From positions 1,860,001-1,924,000 of the forward strand of contig CP040678.1 of the NCBI GenBank assembly GCA_005954745.1: a DNA stretch of 64,000 bases, written 5' to 3'. Both the position numbers and the translations under genes were made by a program. The notes under the pieces are model-generated. The model was not told where the DNA came from. It was given only the letters and a program-made list of their open reading frames with translations, and did no database searches. The stretch comes from Halostella pelagica. Its GTDB lineage: Archaea; Halobacteriota; Halobacteria; Halobacteriales; Natronoarchaeaceae. This document shows positions 1-8,834 of the stretch, in pieces. Position 1 is the first letter of the stretch, and each line of letters begins with the position of its first letter.

Positions 1-423
1 GGAATCGTCCTGGTTCCACGCCGGTGACAGCGCCGCACCGTACACGTGGGAGGTGTCGAACTGCTGTTCGCCGCGGGCGTCGGCGATCCGCGCTTCGCCG
101 CGCCGGTACCAGTAGTTGACGACGTCGATGGGCGCGAGCGGTACGTCCACGCCGTTTTGCGTGTTCGTCTCGAAGGCATCGGTGTCGATGGACCGTTCGT
201 TCGGTACGTCGTCGAACTCCGGCGGATAGCCGTCTGCAGGGTCCTCGTCGGGCGGGAAGTCACCGTTCGTTTCGTACTCGCCGTTTCTCTCTGTCGATGC
301 GGTCGTCTCGGTGTTCGTATCGTCGGTCGACGTGTCGCCGGTTGACGTATCGTCGTCCGTCCCGAGACAACCCGCGAGGCTGGCGGTAAACGCCGCGCTC
401 GCGAGAAACGTTCGTCGTCTCAT
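1..423 (-). CDS. Rhodanese-like Tat/lipoprotein, 3' end cut by window edge
   Basis: This is the N-terminal 141 codons of a leftward gene; the rest lies outside the window. It begins MRRRTFLASAAFTASLAGC, a Tat-like signal with a lipobox (Cys19), followed by a Thr/Asp-rich linker. From about residue 100 the segment IDVVNYWYRRGEARIADAR and then EQQFDTSHVYGAALSPA matches the start of a rhodanese domain (acidic DAR, then the H-x-x-GA turn). The catalytic Cys would lie beyond the edge, so activity cannot be judged. It follows the DyP-like gene on the same strand, 81 bases downstream of it, and probably belongs to the same operon. The rhodanese call rests on recognised motif spacing only. Confidence 0.6.
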   Translation of the reverse strand, partial: MRRRTFLASAAFTASLAGCLGTDDDTSTGDTSTDDTNTETTASTERNGEYETNGDFPPDEDPADGYPPEFDDVPNERSIDTDAFETNTQNGVDVPLAPIDVVNYWYRRGEARIADARGEQQFDTSHVYGAALSPAWNQDDS

Positions 424-504
424 ACAGTTTCTTGTCGGATCATATCTGTTTAATCTTCTGCTCGTAGTTCGGTCGAAACTGACCCGCGAAGGCAGTCTCG
501 CCGG

Positions 505-1806
505 TTACTCCGGTCGAGGCCTCGGAAGCGCGCGGTGTCGGCGCGGCGGAACCAGGAAGTTCCCGCGATGTTTCACGAAGATGTACTCCAGGATCCCGTT
601 GTTCACTCGCTGACGAACCGAGGGGCTGTCGACGTCGGTTCCGTTCATGGCCTGACGGACCCGTTCGAACTGGGCGATATCTTGCTGAAGCGACGGGAAG
701 TGAAGGCTCACTTCGTCGTTGTCAGTCGATTCGACGTGGCGGCGGAGCAACAGGGGATTTCCGTCGTCGTCACGGTTCGCACGGGCCATCTTCTGTGCGT
801 GCCCGACCCGGCCGAACTCGCGGGCGTGGTCCGGCATCGCCTCGGTCGTCTCGGGCGTGACTCCGCTGTGGTCTCCCAGTTCGTGTCCGGTCGACTCGAC
901 CAACCCTTCCTCCGAGTGGAGCGGACTGAACATCTTCTGAGTGCGTTCCTCGAAATCGTTCTCGACGTACCAGTCGCTGAGCCGCTGGCGGATCGTGGCC
1001 AGGTGTTTCGTCGTCCCCTCGGCAAAGGGGCCCTCGTCGATGCTCACGTACTCCTCGGTCGCCTGGTTGCCGACGAAGCCGGCTTTGAACCCCATAAACA
1101 GCGGCGACTCCTCGGGGACCGGCTTACTGTCAGGAATTCCCTTAACGTCCTGGCGCTCGGCCGGCATGCCGTCGCCGATGAACCCCGTCCGGCGGTCAGC
1201 GTCCGTGACGACATCGAACAGGGGCGTTTCCATCTCGACGCCGTTGGCCTCGACGTTCCCGCGAAGCGCCTCCTCCGCTTCGAGAACCACGTCCGCGCGG
1301 TCGCTCGACATGTGTAACAGGGCGTCCTGCGTATCGAGTTCCGGTTCCTCGAACGACGAGAGCCGTCTCGGCTCGGGCAGGTTCACGCTGTCCGGGAGCG
1401 ACTCGTCGAATCGGTCGAAGTACGACGGTGAATACGCCACGGAGTAAATGAGCCCCTCGTTCGAGCGCTCGTACGCCCGGTCGAGCGTAGCGAGAGCGGA
1501 CGCGACCGTCTCGCGGGCCTCCTCGCTCGGTTCGCCCGACTCGTCGAGGTTCAGATAGAGGAAGACGTGGTGTCGGGGTAACACGGCGTTGCCGTGTTCG
1601 TCTTCGGGCAACTGGTCGTTCCAGCCGTGCTGGCTGGCTGGGAGGTCGGCGGGGTCGTCGACCCCGGAGGGAACCGGTCCGGCCGTCGTCTCCGACTCGC
1701 CCGACTCGTCATCGCGGTCGAGACACGCGGACAGGGCCGACGCCCCTCCCATCGCGACGGCCGCTTTCATGAACTCGCGGCGCGACTGGTCCGGGGACAG
1801 CGTCAT
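505..1806 (-). CDS. DyP-type heme peroxidase-like Tat lipoprotein
   Basis: The 433-residue protein starts with a twin-arginine signal (RREFMKAAVAMGGASALSAC) whose Cys28 fits a lipobox, so it should be exported folded and anchored outside the membrane. Features of dye-decolorizing peroxidases are visible: a GFIGDG segment near residues 208-213 (the GxxDG motif), His336 in GHAQKMARANR where DyP enzymes have the proximal heme ligand, LLRR near 353-356 (distal Arg region), and a following LHFPSLQQDIAQFERVRQAM helix. EfeB-type DyP proteins work in iron uptake beside P19 or EfeO-like proteins, and here a P19-like gene heads the operon. Residue 1806 is an ATG. Heme binding is inferred, not shown. 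Confidence 0.72.
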   Translation of the reverse strand: MTLSPDQSRREFMKAAVAMGGASALSACLDRDDESGESETTAGPVPSGVDDPADLPASQHGWNDQLPEDEHGNAVLPRHHVFLYLNLDESGEPSEEARETVASALATLDRAYERSNEGLIYSVAYSPSYFDRFDESLPDSVNLPEPRRLSSFEEPELDTQDALLHMSSDRADVVLEAEEALRGNVEANGVEMETPLFDVVTDADRRTGFIGDGMPAERQDVKGIPDSKPVPEESPLFMGFKAGFVGNQATEEYVSIDEGPFAEGTTKHLATIRQRLSDWYVENDFEERTQKMFSPLHSEEGLVESTGHELGDHSGVTPETTEAMPDHAREFGRVGHAQKMARANRDDDGNPLLLRRHVESTDNDEVSLHFPSLQQDIAQFERVRQAMNGTDVDSPSVRQRVNNGILEYIFVKHRGNFLVPPRRHRALPRPRPE

Positions 1807-1882
1807 CGTCGCCCCCTTGGGTCCCCGAGCAAATGGGGGTTCTGGTGCGATTCTCGAAGGGGGATCCCGCGCTCTCCAACGG

Positions 1883-2863
1883 TCATCGCCGTCTCACCGC
1901 CAGTAGCAGTCCCAGCAGTACGGCGACGACCGTTCCAACGACGCCGACTGCGGGCGTATCCGTTTCCTCGCCGCCCGACGTGCCGTCGTTCGCGTCATCG
2001 GACGCTCCCGTCGTATCGTGGCTCGTGGCCGCCCCGGTTGTCGTCGGTTCCGGCGTGTTGACGCCGACGGACATGTCCGATTCGGTCGCGTTCAGTTGCG
2101 CGACGATCCGCGACTGTACCGGCGACCCGGCGACGGTGACGGGGTCGTCGCGTTCGGCATCGAACGCCCCGTCGCCGTCGTCGTTGTACACCGACACCCA
2201 GAGATACACTGTCGAATCATTGCCGGTGAGCATCTCCCGGTCGACCGGAACGGTTGTGTTCTCGTGCGTCCCGCCTTCGAGTCGCTCCCGGCCGATTACC
2301 TCACCCGGTTCGCCCTCCTCGTTCGCCCTGACGACGAGATATCCGTCGTCGGCGAGTTGGACGCGCGGGACCGTCACCGAGTCCTCGACGGCGTGTCCTT
2401 CGAACGAGGTCGCGACGACACTGACCGGCTTATCACCCTCCCGAACGTCAAACTCCGCCCCGGCGAGGCTTCCGAACGCGGACACCGGCGTGTCGGCGTC
2501 CGGGTCGAACTCGTCGCCGCCTTCTGCATCCCGGTGGAGTACGGCTACGAGAGATTCGTTGTCCGCGGCGGTGTCCCACCACGACTCGTCGAGCGAAACG
2601 GAGACGCCCCGGTGGTAGCCTGATTCGATCGCCACGTGTCCGAGTATCTTTCCGGGGTCGCCGTCGTCGCTCTCGTGGATGACGAGGTAGCCGTTTTCGA
2701 GGATGAACAGTTCCTCGACGACGACTGTTCCGTCAGCGGCCACCTGCGACCCCGCTGTGACGTGGTTTCCGTGCGCGTCGGCCGGGGCGGAACCGATCCC
2801 AAGAAGCGGCGCGACGACCAGCATGAGTGCGACCACGACAACTGCCGACCGTCGGCCGTTCAT
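1883..2863 (-). CDS. Secreted DUF7282-like repeat protein with C-terminal membrane anchor
   Basis: A 326-residue secreted protein. It has an N-terminal hydrophobic signal (AVVVVALMLVVAPLLGIGSAPADA) and two related beta-rich repeats, roughly residues 30-145 and 150-255. Each contains the pattern DGYLVVR or NGYLVIH, then GEPGEVIG or GDPGKILG, then a GxHxxxxVxxD segment. After a Thr/Asp/Gly-rich stretch it ends with one membrane helix and Arg residues (VVGTVVAVLLGLLLAVRRR), an archaeosortase-like or simple C-terminal anchor. I recall this repeat as DUF7282, a haloarchaeal surface domain of unknown function. It overlaps the stop of the upstream P19-like gene by 4 bases, so translation is probably coupled. 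Confidence 0.72.
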   Translation of the reverse strand: MNGRRSAVVVVALMLVVAPLLGIGSAPADAHGNHVTAGSQVAADGTVVVEELFILENGYLVIHESDDGDPGKILGHVAIESGYHRGVSVSLDESWWDTAADNESLVAVLHRDAEGGDEFDPDADTPVSAFGSLAGAEFDVREGDKPVSVVATSFEGHAVEDSVTVPRVQLADDGYLVVRANEEGEPGEVIGRERLEGGTHENTTVPVDREMLTGNDSTVYLWVSVYNDDGDGAFDAERDDPVTVAGSPVQSRIVAQLNATESDMSVGVNTPEPTTTGAATSHDTTGASDDANDGTSGGEETDTPAVGVVGTVVAVLLGLLLAVRRR

Positions 2864-3930
2864 AATGTCATGTCCACTGTCGGCGTGTCCAGAAACGCCG
2901 TTTCGTACCCCTGGTGGCGGGCGACCTGCGGCGGCACGTCGACGGACAGCGAGAGTTCGTCGCCCGTTGCGACGCCGTCGACGAGCGCTCCGTAGTGGTA
3001 ATCCAGTTCGGGGTCGAGCGTCCGTTCGAACGCCCCGTCGTACACCGTTTCGCCGTCCCGAGTGATCGTTCCGGACAGCCCCATCGCCGGCACCAGAAGG
3101 CCGTTGTACCGCGTCCGGGCGGAGACTGCGACGTACGTTCCGTCGCCGAACCGCTCGTCGCCGATACTCGTGACGACGTACGTGATCCCGTCGGCTGTGG
3201 TCGATCCGAGTACCGTCCCCGGCAGGTCGGCCGGGTCCTTCGCCCGACCGATCGGAAGCATCCCCATGTCCATGGGTTCGACCGCGCCGGGATCACCGCC
3301 GGCATCGATGTCCTGCGTGGTCAACTTATCCCGCTGTTCCTTCGTGAAATCGAAATCGACTGTCGCGCTCGCAGGGTCCTCGAACCGGCCCTCGAACGAC
3401 CCCGTTCGGCGGAGATCAGTTCCGCCGATACTCACTGTCACCGAGTACGTTCCGTTGTCGCCCAGCTTGAAGTTCGCGCCGTAGTGAAAGCCCATCCGCT
3501 GGGAGAACATCGGATAGATGACCTCCTCGGAGACGAGGTCGCCGTCCCGAGTGATCTCGACCGAGAGGCCGGTGTTGGGTAGGACTGTCTCCGTCTCTGA
3601 GTCCCAGACACTCGCCATCAGGTGGAGCGAATGGTCGTCGCTACGCGGTTGCTCGGACCGCTCCGTCCCGGTCACCGTCCAGAACTGGTGCGGGAAGGTG
3701 TAAAACACACCGAACTCGTACTCCCCGCTCGCCGTCGTCCCGGCCGTGAGCATGTTCTCGACGAACGGTTGCACGTAGATGCCGTCGGAGTCGGGCGACC
3801 CGGGTTCGGTCGACGTGGTACTGTCCGTCGGTTCCGCGTTCGTCGTGTCGCCGTCGTCGGTCTGACCGTCTAAACAACCGGCGAGGAGGGGGACCGACAG
3901 GCCGGCGGCGAGATACTGTCGACGCTTCAT
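2860..3930 (-). CDS. P19/Tp34-like periplasm-type metal (iron) lipoprotein
   Basis: A 356-residue lipoprotein (KRRQYLAAGLSVPLLAGC, lipobox Cys19). Residues about 50-195 resemble the P19/Tp34/FetP family: an HSLHLMASV strand rich in His and Met, LPNTGLSVEI, a YPMFSQRMGFHYGANFKL segment (HYG at 149-151) and GTYSVTVSI. In P19 proteins the equivalent Met and His residues bind Cu/Fe. The C-terminal part (about 245-356) repeats the theme, with a second LDYHYGAL and a VPAMGLSGTITRDG strand, matching what I recall as DUF7350. It is the first gene of the leftward surface operon. A role in iron or copper delivery is inferred from family and from the neighbouring DyP-like gene. Confidence 0.72.
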   Translation of the reverse strand: MKRRQYLAAGLSVPLLAGCLDGQTDDGDTTNAEPTDSTTSTEPGSPDSDGIYVQPFVENMLTAGTTASGEYEFGVFYTFPHQFWTVTGTERSEQPRSDDHSLHLMASVWDSETETVLPNTGLSVEITRDGDLVSEEVIYPMFSQRMGFHYGANFKLGDNGTYSVTVSIGGTDLRRTGSFEGRFEDPASATVDFDFTKEQRDKLTTQDIDAGGDPGAVEPMDMGMLPIGRAKDPADLPGTVLGSTTADGITYVVTSIGDERFGDGTYVAVSARTRYNGLLVPAMGLSGTITRDGETVYDGAFERTLDPELDYHYGALVDGVATGDELSLSVDVPPQVARHQGYETAFLDTPTVDMTL

Positions 3931-4103
3931 TCGGCTGCAATTGGGGTCGAAACAAGAAAAGTCTCCGGTTCGTTTTCTCTGCCGACATCGATCCGCTGCT
4001 CTCGGACCTTCCGACGGGATGCATTGAGCGGTCTACCGCCGGTCGACCTCTCTTCTCACCGTCTCTGTTCTGGTTGCATACATTTATACTACTCCGAAGT
4101 AAA

Positions 4104-5453
4104 ATGACATCTATGGTTCACTCACGACGCACGTTCCTACGCGCAAGCGGAGTGTCCGCCCTCTTGGGTCTCGCCGGTTGTACCGGTATCCTGGAGGACG
4201 ACGATAGTCTCACGCAGGCTGGCGGTCAGCCCGAATACGCGTCCTGGCTGTACGACCCCAAGGACCTGCTCGGGATCGACACGCGGGGGTTCGCGTCCTA
4301 CGACGTGGAAAGCGTCATGGAACAGCGCGACGAACTCCCGCAGGACCCGTTCGAGGGTCTGGAACAGGCCAACGAGCAGATAGAGGGCGTTGACCTAACC
4401 GAGATCGCAGAGTTGACCGCCGTCGGCGGTAGCACGCTCAACGTCGAGCGCGACGACGCATCCGCCGGGGCGTCGTTCGTCGTCGAAGGGTCGTTCGATG
4501 TCGACTCGATCCAGACCCAGATAGAGGAGGAAAGTGACAGCGACGCTGAGTATCAGACCGGCTCCTACGAGGGGTACGAGCTGTACTACGGCGACGATGG
4601 CAACCAGTACAGCGACATGACCGTCGCTTTCGCCCTCGACAGCGAGCACATCGTCGTCGGGATGATAGAGGACGCCGACGTGACCGGCCGCGATGCTGTC
4701 GAGAAGATGATAGATGCCAATAAGGGCAACGCGGACCGGTACTACGACCAGAGCGAGTACGCCGAACTCCTCATCGACAAGCTAGGCGAAGCGACAGTCG
4801 TGATGGGCGGCCAATTCGACCTCGGATCGCCCGTCCGCGACCAAATCTCGGACCCGCGCGCCCGGACACTGGTTGAGGGGCTCTACGGCGCCGGTATGTC
4901 GGGTACCCTCGACGGCGAAACGACCGACAACGAGATCATTCTCGCCTACGACGAGGAGACGGAGGTTCCCGTAGACACCGCACAGGACCTCGTGGACGAG
5001 GCCCGCAATCAATCGCCGCGAGCCTTCGAGAACATAGAGGACGTATCCGTCACCGGCGGTGAACGGACGCTTACTATCTCGATGACTCTGGACGCCGCGG
5101 CGTTCTGGGAGAACTATTCGGGGATGACGGGGGCCACCAGCATGTCCGGTTCGGCCACCAGTAGCAGACAGTCGGAAACCCCGATGGTGTCGTGGGAGGC
5201 CGATTGGGAGGAGACATCGAACGGCGGACTGGTCACTATCACGCACCATGGAGGAGACAACGTCGACGCTGACAACCTGTCGATCGAAGGCGACATCCGC
5301 AGCACGTCGGAGTGGCAAGGATCCAGTGACGGCCGGATCACCGCGGGGAATTCCATCGAGGTCGAGGTCGAATCCGGCGGTTACGTCGAACTCGTCTGGG
5401 AGGGCGATTCCGGATCCGAAATGGTGCTTGCCTCGTTCGTGAATCCGAACTAG
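4104..5453 (+). CDS. Haloarchaeal Tat lipoprotein with pilin-like C-terminal domain
   Basis: A 449-residue protein from the ATG at 4104; ATG 4113 is an equally good start. The signal SRRTFLRASGVSALLGLAGC gives a Tat motif and a lipobox. The body is very acidic, with no enzymatic motif I recognise. The last 100 residues (VSWEADWEETSNGGLVTITHHGGDNVDADNLSIEG onwards, read as short segments) resemble the beta-sandwich seen after the helix of haloarchaeal type IV pilins (DUF1628-like), in which HxGGD and D-x-D-x-L are typical. It is transcribed divergently from the P19-like operon. Its function is unknown. Confidence 0.6.
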   Translation: MTSMVHSRRTFLRASGVSALLGLAGCTGILEDDDSLTQAGGQPEYASWLYDPKDLLGIDTRGFASYDVESVMEQRDELPQDPFEGLEQANEQIEGVDLTEIAELTAVGGSTLNVERDDASAGASFVVEGSFDVDSIQTQIEEESDSDAEYQTGSYEGYELYYGDDGNQYSDMTVAFALDSEHIVVGMIEDADVTGRDAVEKMIDANKGNADRYYDQSEYAELLIDKLGEATVVMGGQFDLGSPVRDQISDPRARTLVEGLYGAGMSGTLDGETTDNEIILAYDEETEVPVDTAQDLVDEARNQSPRAFENIEDVSVTGGERTLTISMTLDAAAFWENYSGMTGATSMSGSATSSRQSETPMVSWEADWEETSNGGLVTITHHGGDNVDADNLSIEGDIRSTSEWQGSSDGRITAGNSIEVEVESGGYVELVWEGDSGSEMVLASFVNPN

Positions 5454-5747
5454 CGGCGGTTTCTACCCTGTTTGTGTGTGACGAGGCCGCTCTCTGCGGC
5501 GTCGGAACGCTCGCGACGTTTTCCCGGTCGTGTCTTGGACCTGTTTCATCGAGTCGAGTTCTCGTGGCTGGACTGTGTCCCGTGGATTGTTCGCACCGGA
5601 TAACTCCCCGTGAACAACGGGTTGCGAAACGATTTTGGGACAGGAATTTAACATAATATCCACGGAGAGTACAAAATATTGTCATTCCAGCTCGGTCCCT
5701 CTCGGTGAGAAATAGAACTGAACCACCACTAACAGTTACACCAAATT
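5454..5747. other. Intergenic region with AT-rich promoter for the repeat protein
   Basis: No gene is supported here. The stretch from about 5646 to 5690 is markedly AT-rich (ATTTAACATAATATCC, then AAAATATTG) and probably holds the promoter of the large secreted protein that starts at 5748. The remainder shows no repeat or RNA structure that I can see. Confidence 0.4.
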
Positions 5748-7727
5748 ATGTATAAGAAGTCGAAACTCCTCGCGTTGGCTCTCGGTATCGTAGCGGTCTC
5801 AAGCGTTGTCGTTGCCGGCACCGCTCTCGGTTCGATGCCCGTACGTGCGACTGACGGTGGCCACGAGTCTATCGACGCCGCGGTCGGATCGTCCGGTTCT
5901 CCGGGGTACATCTCGGGACAGGTAGTCGACGATGAGAACAACGCCATCTCGGGTGCGTCGGTGACCGTCGAAGACGACTCCGGGACGGTCGTCGCGTCTA
6001 CGTCGACGTCTGCTTCGGGCGAGTACACCGTCGAGGTCGCTCCGGGCGAGTACACGGTCGTCGCCCAGAACGACGGAACCGAGGGACGAACCTCGGTCAC
6101 CGTCGAGTCGGGGTTTACGACTTCGGCGGACATTGTCCTCGTGACCGCGTCACCGGGATACGTATCGGGGACTGTAACGAACGCAGGCAGTGACCCGGTT
6201 TCGGGGGCATCAGTAACCGTCGAAAACGAGACCGGTTCGGTCGTCGCGTCCGCGTCGACGTCTGCTTCAGGCGAGTACACCGTCGAGGTCGCTCCGGGCG
6301 AGTACACTGTGTTCGCTGAAGGCGACGGAACGGAGGGGCGAACATCGGTCACCGTCGAGTCAGACCAGACGACGGGAGCAGATATCGTCGTTCGTCCTGT
6401 GACCGAATCCGGGTCTATCACGGGCGCGGTGGTCGACGAGGAGAACAACGCGATTTCGGGGGCGTCGGTGACTGTCGAAAACGACTCCGGATCGGTCGTC
6501 GCGTCTGCGTCGACATCTGCTTCAGGCGAGTACACCGTCGAAGTCGCTCCGGGCGAGTACACTGTGTACGCCGAGAGCGATGGTACCGTGGGACAGAATT
6601 CGGTCACCGTGTACTCTGCGAAGACGACCACTGCGGACTTTGTTCTCGACGTCCCTGACCGTCCCGGTACCATCATCGGCACCGTATTCGACGGCGAGAA
6701 CGACTCGATTTCGGGAGCGGTGGTGTCTGTCAAAGACACGTCCGGACTGGTCGTCGCAGAGACGACGACAGACGCAGAGGGGGACTACACAGTCCTGATC
6801 GCTCCGGGCGAGTACACGGTTGTCGCCGAGAGCGACGGAAACACAGACCAGACGGTGGCAGTCAGTGTCGAGTCCGAACGGACGACTGAGGCGAACTTCG
6901 TCGTTTCCTCTGGGTCAGACCCCGGAGAGAACGAGTCGCCAGCAGCGTCGATCACGTGGACGACAGCGGACCCTGTCCCCGGTCAAGAGGTGACGTTCGA
7001 CGCCTCGGCGTCCGCCGATTCCGACGGCGAGATCGCGAGTTACACCTGGGACTTCGATGGCGACGGGCAGGCAGATGTACAGACGTCCAGCCCGACAGCT
7101 ACCCATACGTACTCCGAGGCGGGGACCTACACCGCAGTAGTGACAGTCACTGATGACGACGGCGCGACGGACACCGCATCAGAAACGGCGACGGTCGAGG
7201 GTGGTGACTCGTCTGCCGAACGCCATCTCGAATCCACGCAGATAGCACCCGGGGGTGAGACGACGGTCACCGTGGAAGCCACCGCACAGAGTAACGATCT
7301 GACCGTCAGCGAATCGTTCTCTCCGGAGGTCGCGGCCGCGTCGATCGAATCTGTTACTGTCGACGGGGAGTCGCGGTCCCCGGTCGTCGAGGTTGCCGAT
7401 CCCACGGGTGCGCTCGTCGCCGTTGGCGGAGTAAACCCGGGCCAGACGGTTGTAACTGAGTACACGGTCGAAGCGGGCGAGAACGCCGATCCGGGAACGA
7501 CCTACTCGGTCTCGGGATCGGTGACAAGCGACAGTGAGGTCTCTCTGGGGAGTGACGATATCGTCGTCGTGGAAGGGAGCCCCTTGGACGGCGTATCGGG
7601 TGAATACGACGCGGATAACGACGGGGAAATCGATCTCGGTGAACTCTCGCAGGCGGCTACCCAGTACGCGAGTGGCGCGCTCACTCTCGCCGAGTTAAGC
7701 GAAGTTGCAACCGCCTACGCTAGCTGA
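5748..7727 (+). CDS. Large secreted repeat protein: 4 CarboxypepD-reg-like repeats, PKD, dockerin-like tail
   Basis: A 659-residue exported protein. The N-terminus (KKSKLLALALGIVAVSSVVVAG) is a Sec-type signal. Four tandem repeats of about 80 residues follow (about residues 53-385), each with GxVxDxxNxxISGASVTV, a GEYTVEVAPGEYTV core and a closing TTxADxVL strand, typical of carboxypeptidase regulatory-like domains. A PKD domain follows (about 400-483: VTFDASASADSDGEIASYTW, then ATHTYSEAGTYTAVVTV). After another beta domain the C-terminus has DADNDGEIDLGEL and a second helix pair, a dockerin type I-like calcium module. There is no catalytic domain, so a surface or adhesive role is likely. Repeats 1-3 are nearly identical at the DNA level. 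Confidence 0.78.
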   Translation: MYKKSKLLALALGIVAVSSVVVAGTALGSMPVRATDGGHESIDAAVGSSGSPGYISGQVVDDENNAISGASVTVEDDSGTVVASTSTSASGEYTVEVAPGEYTVVAQNDGTEGRTSVTVESGFTTSADIVLVTASPGYVSGTVTNAGSDPVSGASVTVENETGSVVASASTSASGEYTVEVAPGEYTVFAEGDGTEGRTSVTVESDQTTGADIVVRPVTESGSITGAVVDEENNAISGASVTVENDSGSVVASASTSASGEYTVEVAPGEYTVYAESDGTVGQNSVTVYSAKTTTADFVLDVPDRPGTIIGTVFDGENDSISGAVVSVKDTSGLVVAETTTDAEGDYTVLIAPGEYTVVAESDGNTDQTVAVSVESERTTEANFVVSSGSDPGENESPAASITWTTADPVPGQEVTFDASASADSDGEIASYTWDFDGDGQADVQTSSPTATHTYSEAGTYTAVVTVTDDDGATDTASETATVEGGDSSAERHLESTQIAPGGETTVTVEATAQSNDLTVSESFSPEVAAASIESVTVDGESRSPVVEVADPTGALVAVGGVNPGQTVVTEYTVEAGENADPGTTYSVSGSVTSDSEVSLGSDDIVVVEGSPLDGVSGEYDADNDGEIDLGELSQAATQYASGALTLAELSEVATAYAS

Positions 7728-7892
7728 CTGTCTCGGCCGCTCGCGAGTCCCCCTCGTTCACGACTGGACTGCCGCAACGCGGTGTTTTGACCCGGTATTG
7801 ACTGAGGGCGATTCAGGTCTGCTTGGCGAGATTCGAAAGGGAACTGAATGGAAAACGATGAATCCTCGTCAAGTGCAGGAAAACTCAATTGA

Positions 7893-8042
7893 TTAGTTCC
7901 GTTCTTTCTCTGCGTTCTCAACCGCTTCCTTGGCTTCTTTTGGCGCCCCCGGTCCTGCTCCTCCTAACTTGCCACAGAAGGGACAGTAAGGAACCGGATC
8001 ATCTTCCCATTCCCAAGCCCACCCGCATTCACAATGAAGCAT
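7893..8042 (-). CDS. CPxCG-type zinc-finger microprotein (49 aa)
   Basis: A short leftward frame encodes MLHCEC-GWAW, then YCPFCGK and an Ala/Glu/Lys-rich tail ending in ERN. The pair of knuckles HCEC and CPFC gives a four-Cys zinc site, characteristic of the small single-domain zinc-finger proteins abundant in haloarchaea. It lies just downstream of tRNA-Leu on the same strand. Its composition (lysine-containing, modest GC) differs from its neighbours. Such proteins have been linked to regulation and biofilm or swarming traits in Haloferax, but no specific role can be assigned here. Confidence 0.72.
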   Translation of the reverse strand: MLHCECGWAWEWEDDPVPYCPFCGKLGGAGPGAPKEAKEAVENAEKERN

Positions 8043-8268
8043 TGTTTCTCACAGACGTAGTTGGAGTGCCACGTTCAATACTGTTCGGACGTCTGAGAGG
8101 AAATCACCAGACGGTGATCGGGGGTTCGCCCATCGGGGCGGGACAAGTTTGATGAGGCGTCCGGAACTCAAATCCGCCTCTAATTCATCGTCACTGCCTT
8201 TCGTTGGGTTCGCCTGATATAGTTGCTTTGACAGGCAGAAAACCGCAAGGAAGCTCCCGATTATTGTA

Positions 8269-8352
8269 TGCGCGGGACCGGATTTGAACCGGCGGACCCC
8301 TACGGGACAGCGTCCTAAGCGCTGCGCCGTTTCCTGGCTTGGCTACCCGCGC
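8269..8352 (-). tRNA. tRNA-Leu (anticodon UAG)
   Basis: The reverse complement folds as a class II tRNA. The 7-bp acceptor stem is GCGCGGG/CCCGCGC with an A discriminator. The D arm contains AGCCAAGCCAGG, the anticodon stem is CAGCG/CGCTG with loop CTTAGGA (anticodon TAG), there is a long variable arm CCCGTAGGGG, and the T arm is CCGGTTCAAATCCGG. The CCA end is not encoded. No intron is visible. It is divergent from the TFB-like gene at 8435. Confidence 0.93.
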
Positions 8353-8434
8353 TCGTCCCCACGTACCCGTGTCTGCAAAAAATACCTGTCGTTCCGACCG
8401 CGCGCTTAAGTTCGCCGGACCACAATCACCGCTC

Positions 8435-8743
8435 ATGTATCGGGCCCGTGATAGAGTCGATAACGAGGAGTGGATCGAAGTGCTCCACGCCGCGGCTGAC
8501 CGCCTCGACCTCGGATCCGAGGCGCGGTCGACGGCGACAGACCTCTTTCTCACGGCCATCCAGACCGAAGACGGGTCCAAACGAACGTCTCTCGCGGCGA
8601 GTCTCTACGCCGGATCGTTGATCGCAGGCGAGGAGCGGTCCCAGGGGGCAGTCGCGGATGCGGCCGACGTTTCGCGGCTGAGTATCCAGCAGCGGTGGAA
8701 AGACGTACTGGAAAACGCCGGACTCGAACCCCCGGGCTGGTAG
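8435..8743 (+). CDS. Single-repeat TFB/cyclin-box-like protein (102 aa)
   Basis: A 102-residue protein starting at ATG 8435. Residues about 50-92 (LAASLYAGSLIAGEERSQ, then VADAADVSRLSIQQRWKDVL) match the last helices of a TFB/TFIIB cyclin repeat: an Ala-rich helix ending in LIAGEERSQ, then a V-S-x-x-x-I-x-x-R-W-K recognition segment. The usual N-terminal zinc ribbon, B-finger and second cyclin repeat are absent. Full TFB proteins are about 320 residues, so this is either a stand-alone cyclin domain or a reduced paralogue. It starts 82 bases from the divergent tRNA-Leu. A role in transcription is inferred from the fold only. Confidence 0.6.
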   Translation: MYRARDRVDNEEWIEVLHAAADRLDLGSEARSTATDLFLTAIQTEDGSKRTSLAASLYAGSLIAGEERSQGAVADAADVSRLSIQQRWKDVLENAGLEPPGW

Positions 8744-8754
8744 ATACCGGGCGG

Positions 8755-8834
8755 ATACTGTCGGACAGAATCCCGAACGCTATCGGCCCGGGACTATTCG
8801 GGGTCTAAGCGACGGCTGCCGAAAGCGGCGTCGT
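8755..8834. repeat. Possible diverged copy of the 80-bp palindromic element
   Basis: The left end ATACTGTCGG followed by AATCCC and an ATCGG-CCCGGG core resembles the left half of the element at 44639-44718. The right arm is poorly conserved, so this may be a decayed copy or coincidence. It sits in the convergent gap between the TFB-like gene and coaD. Confidence 0.3.

Noticed and set aside
5729-6739. Long leftward frame of 336 codons opposite the repeat protein
   Set aside because: It is a mirror of the repeat DNA: Ser/Thr/Val-rich, no signal or domain. The + strand product has clear domains and a signal peptide.
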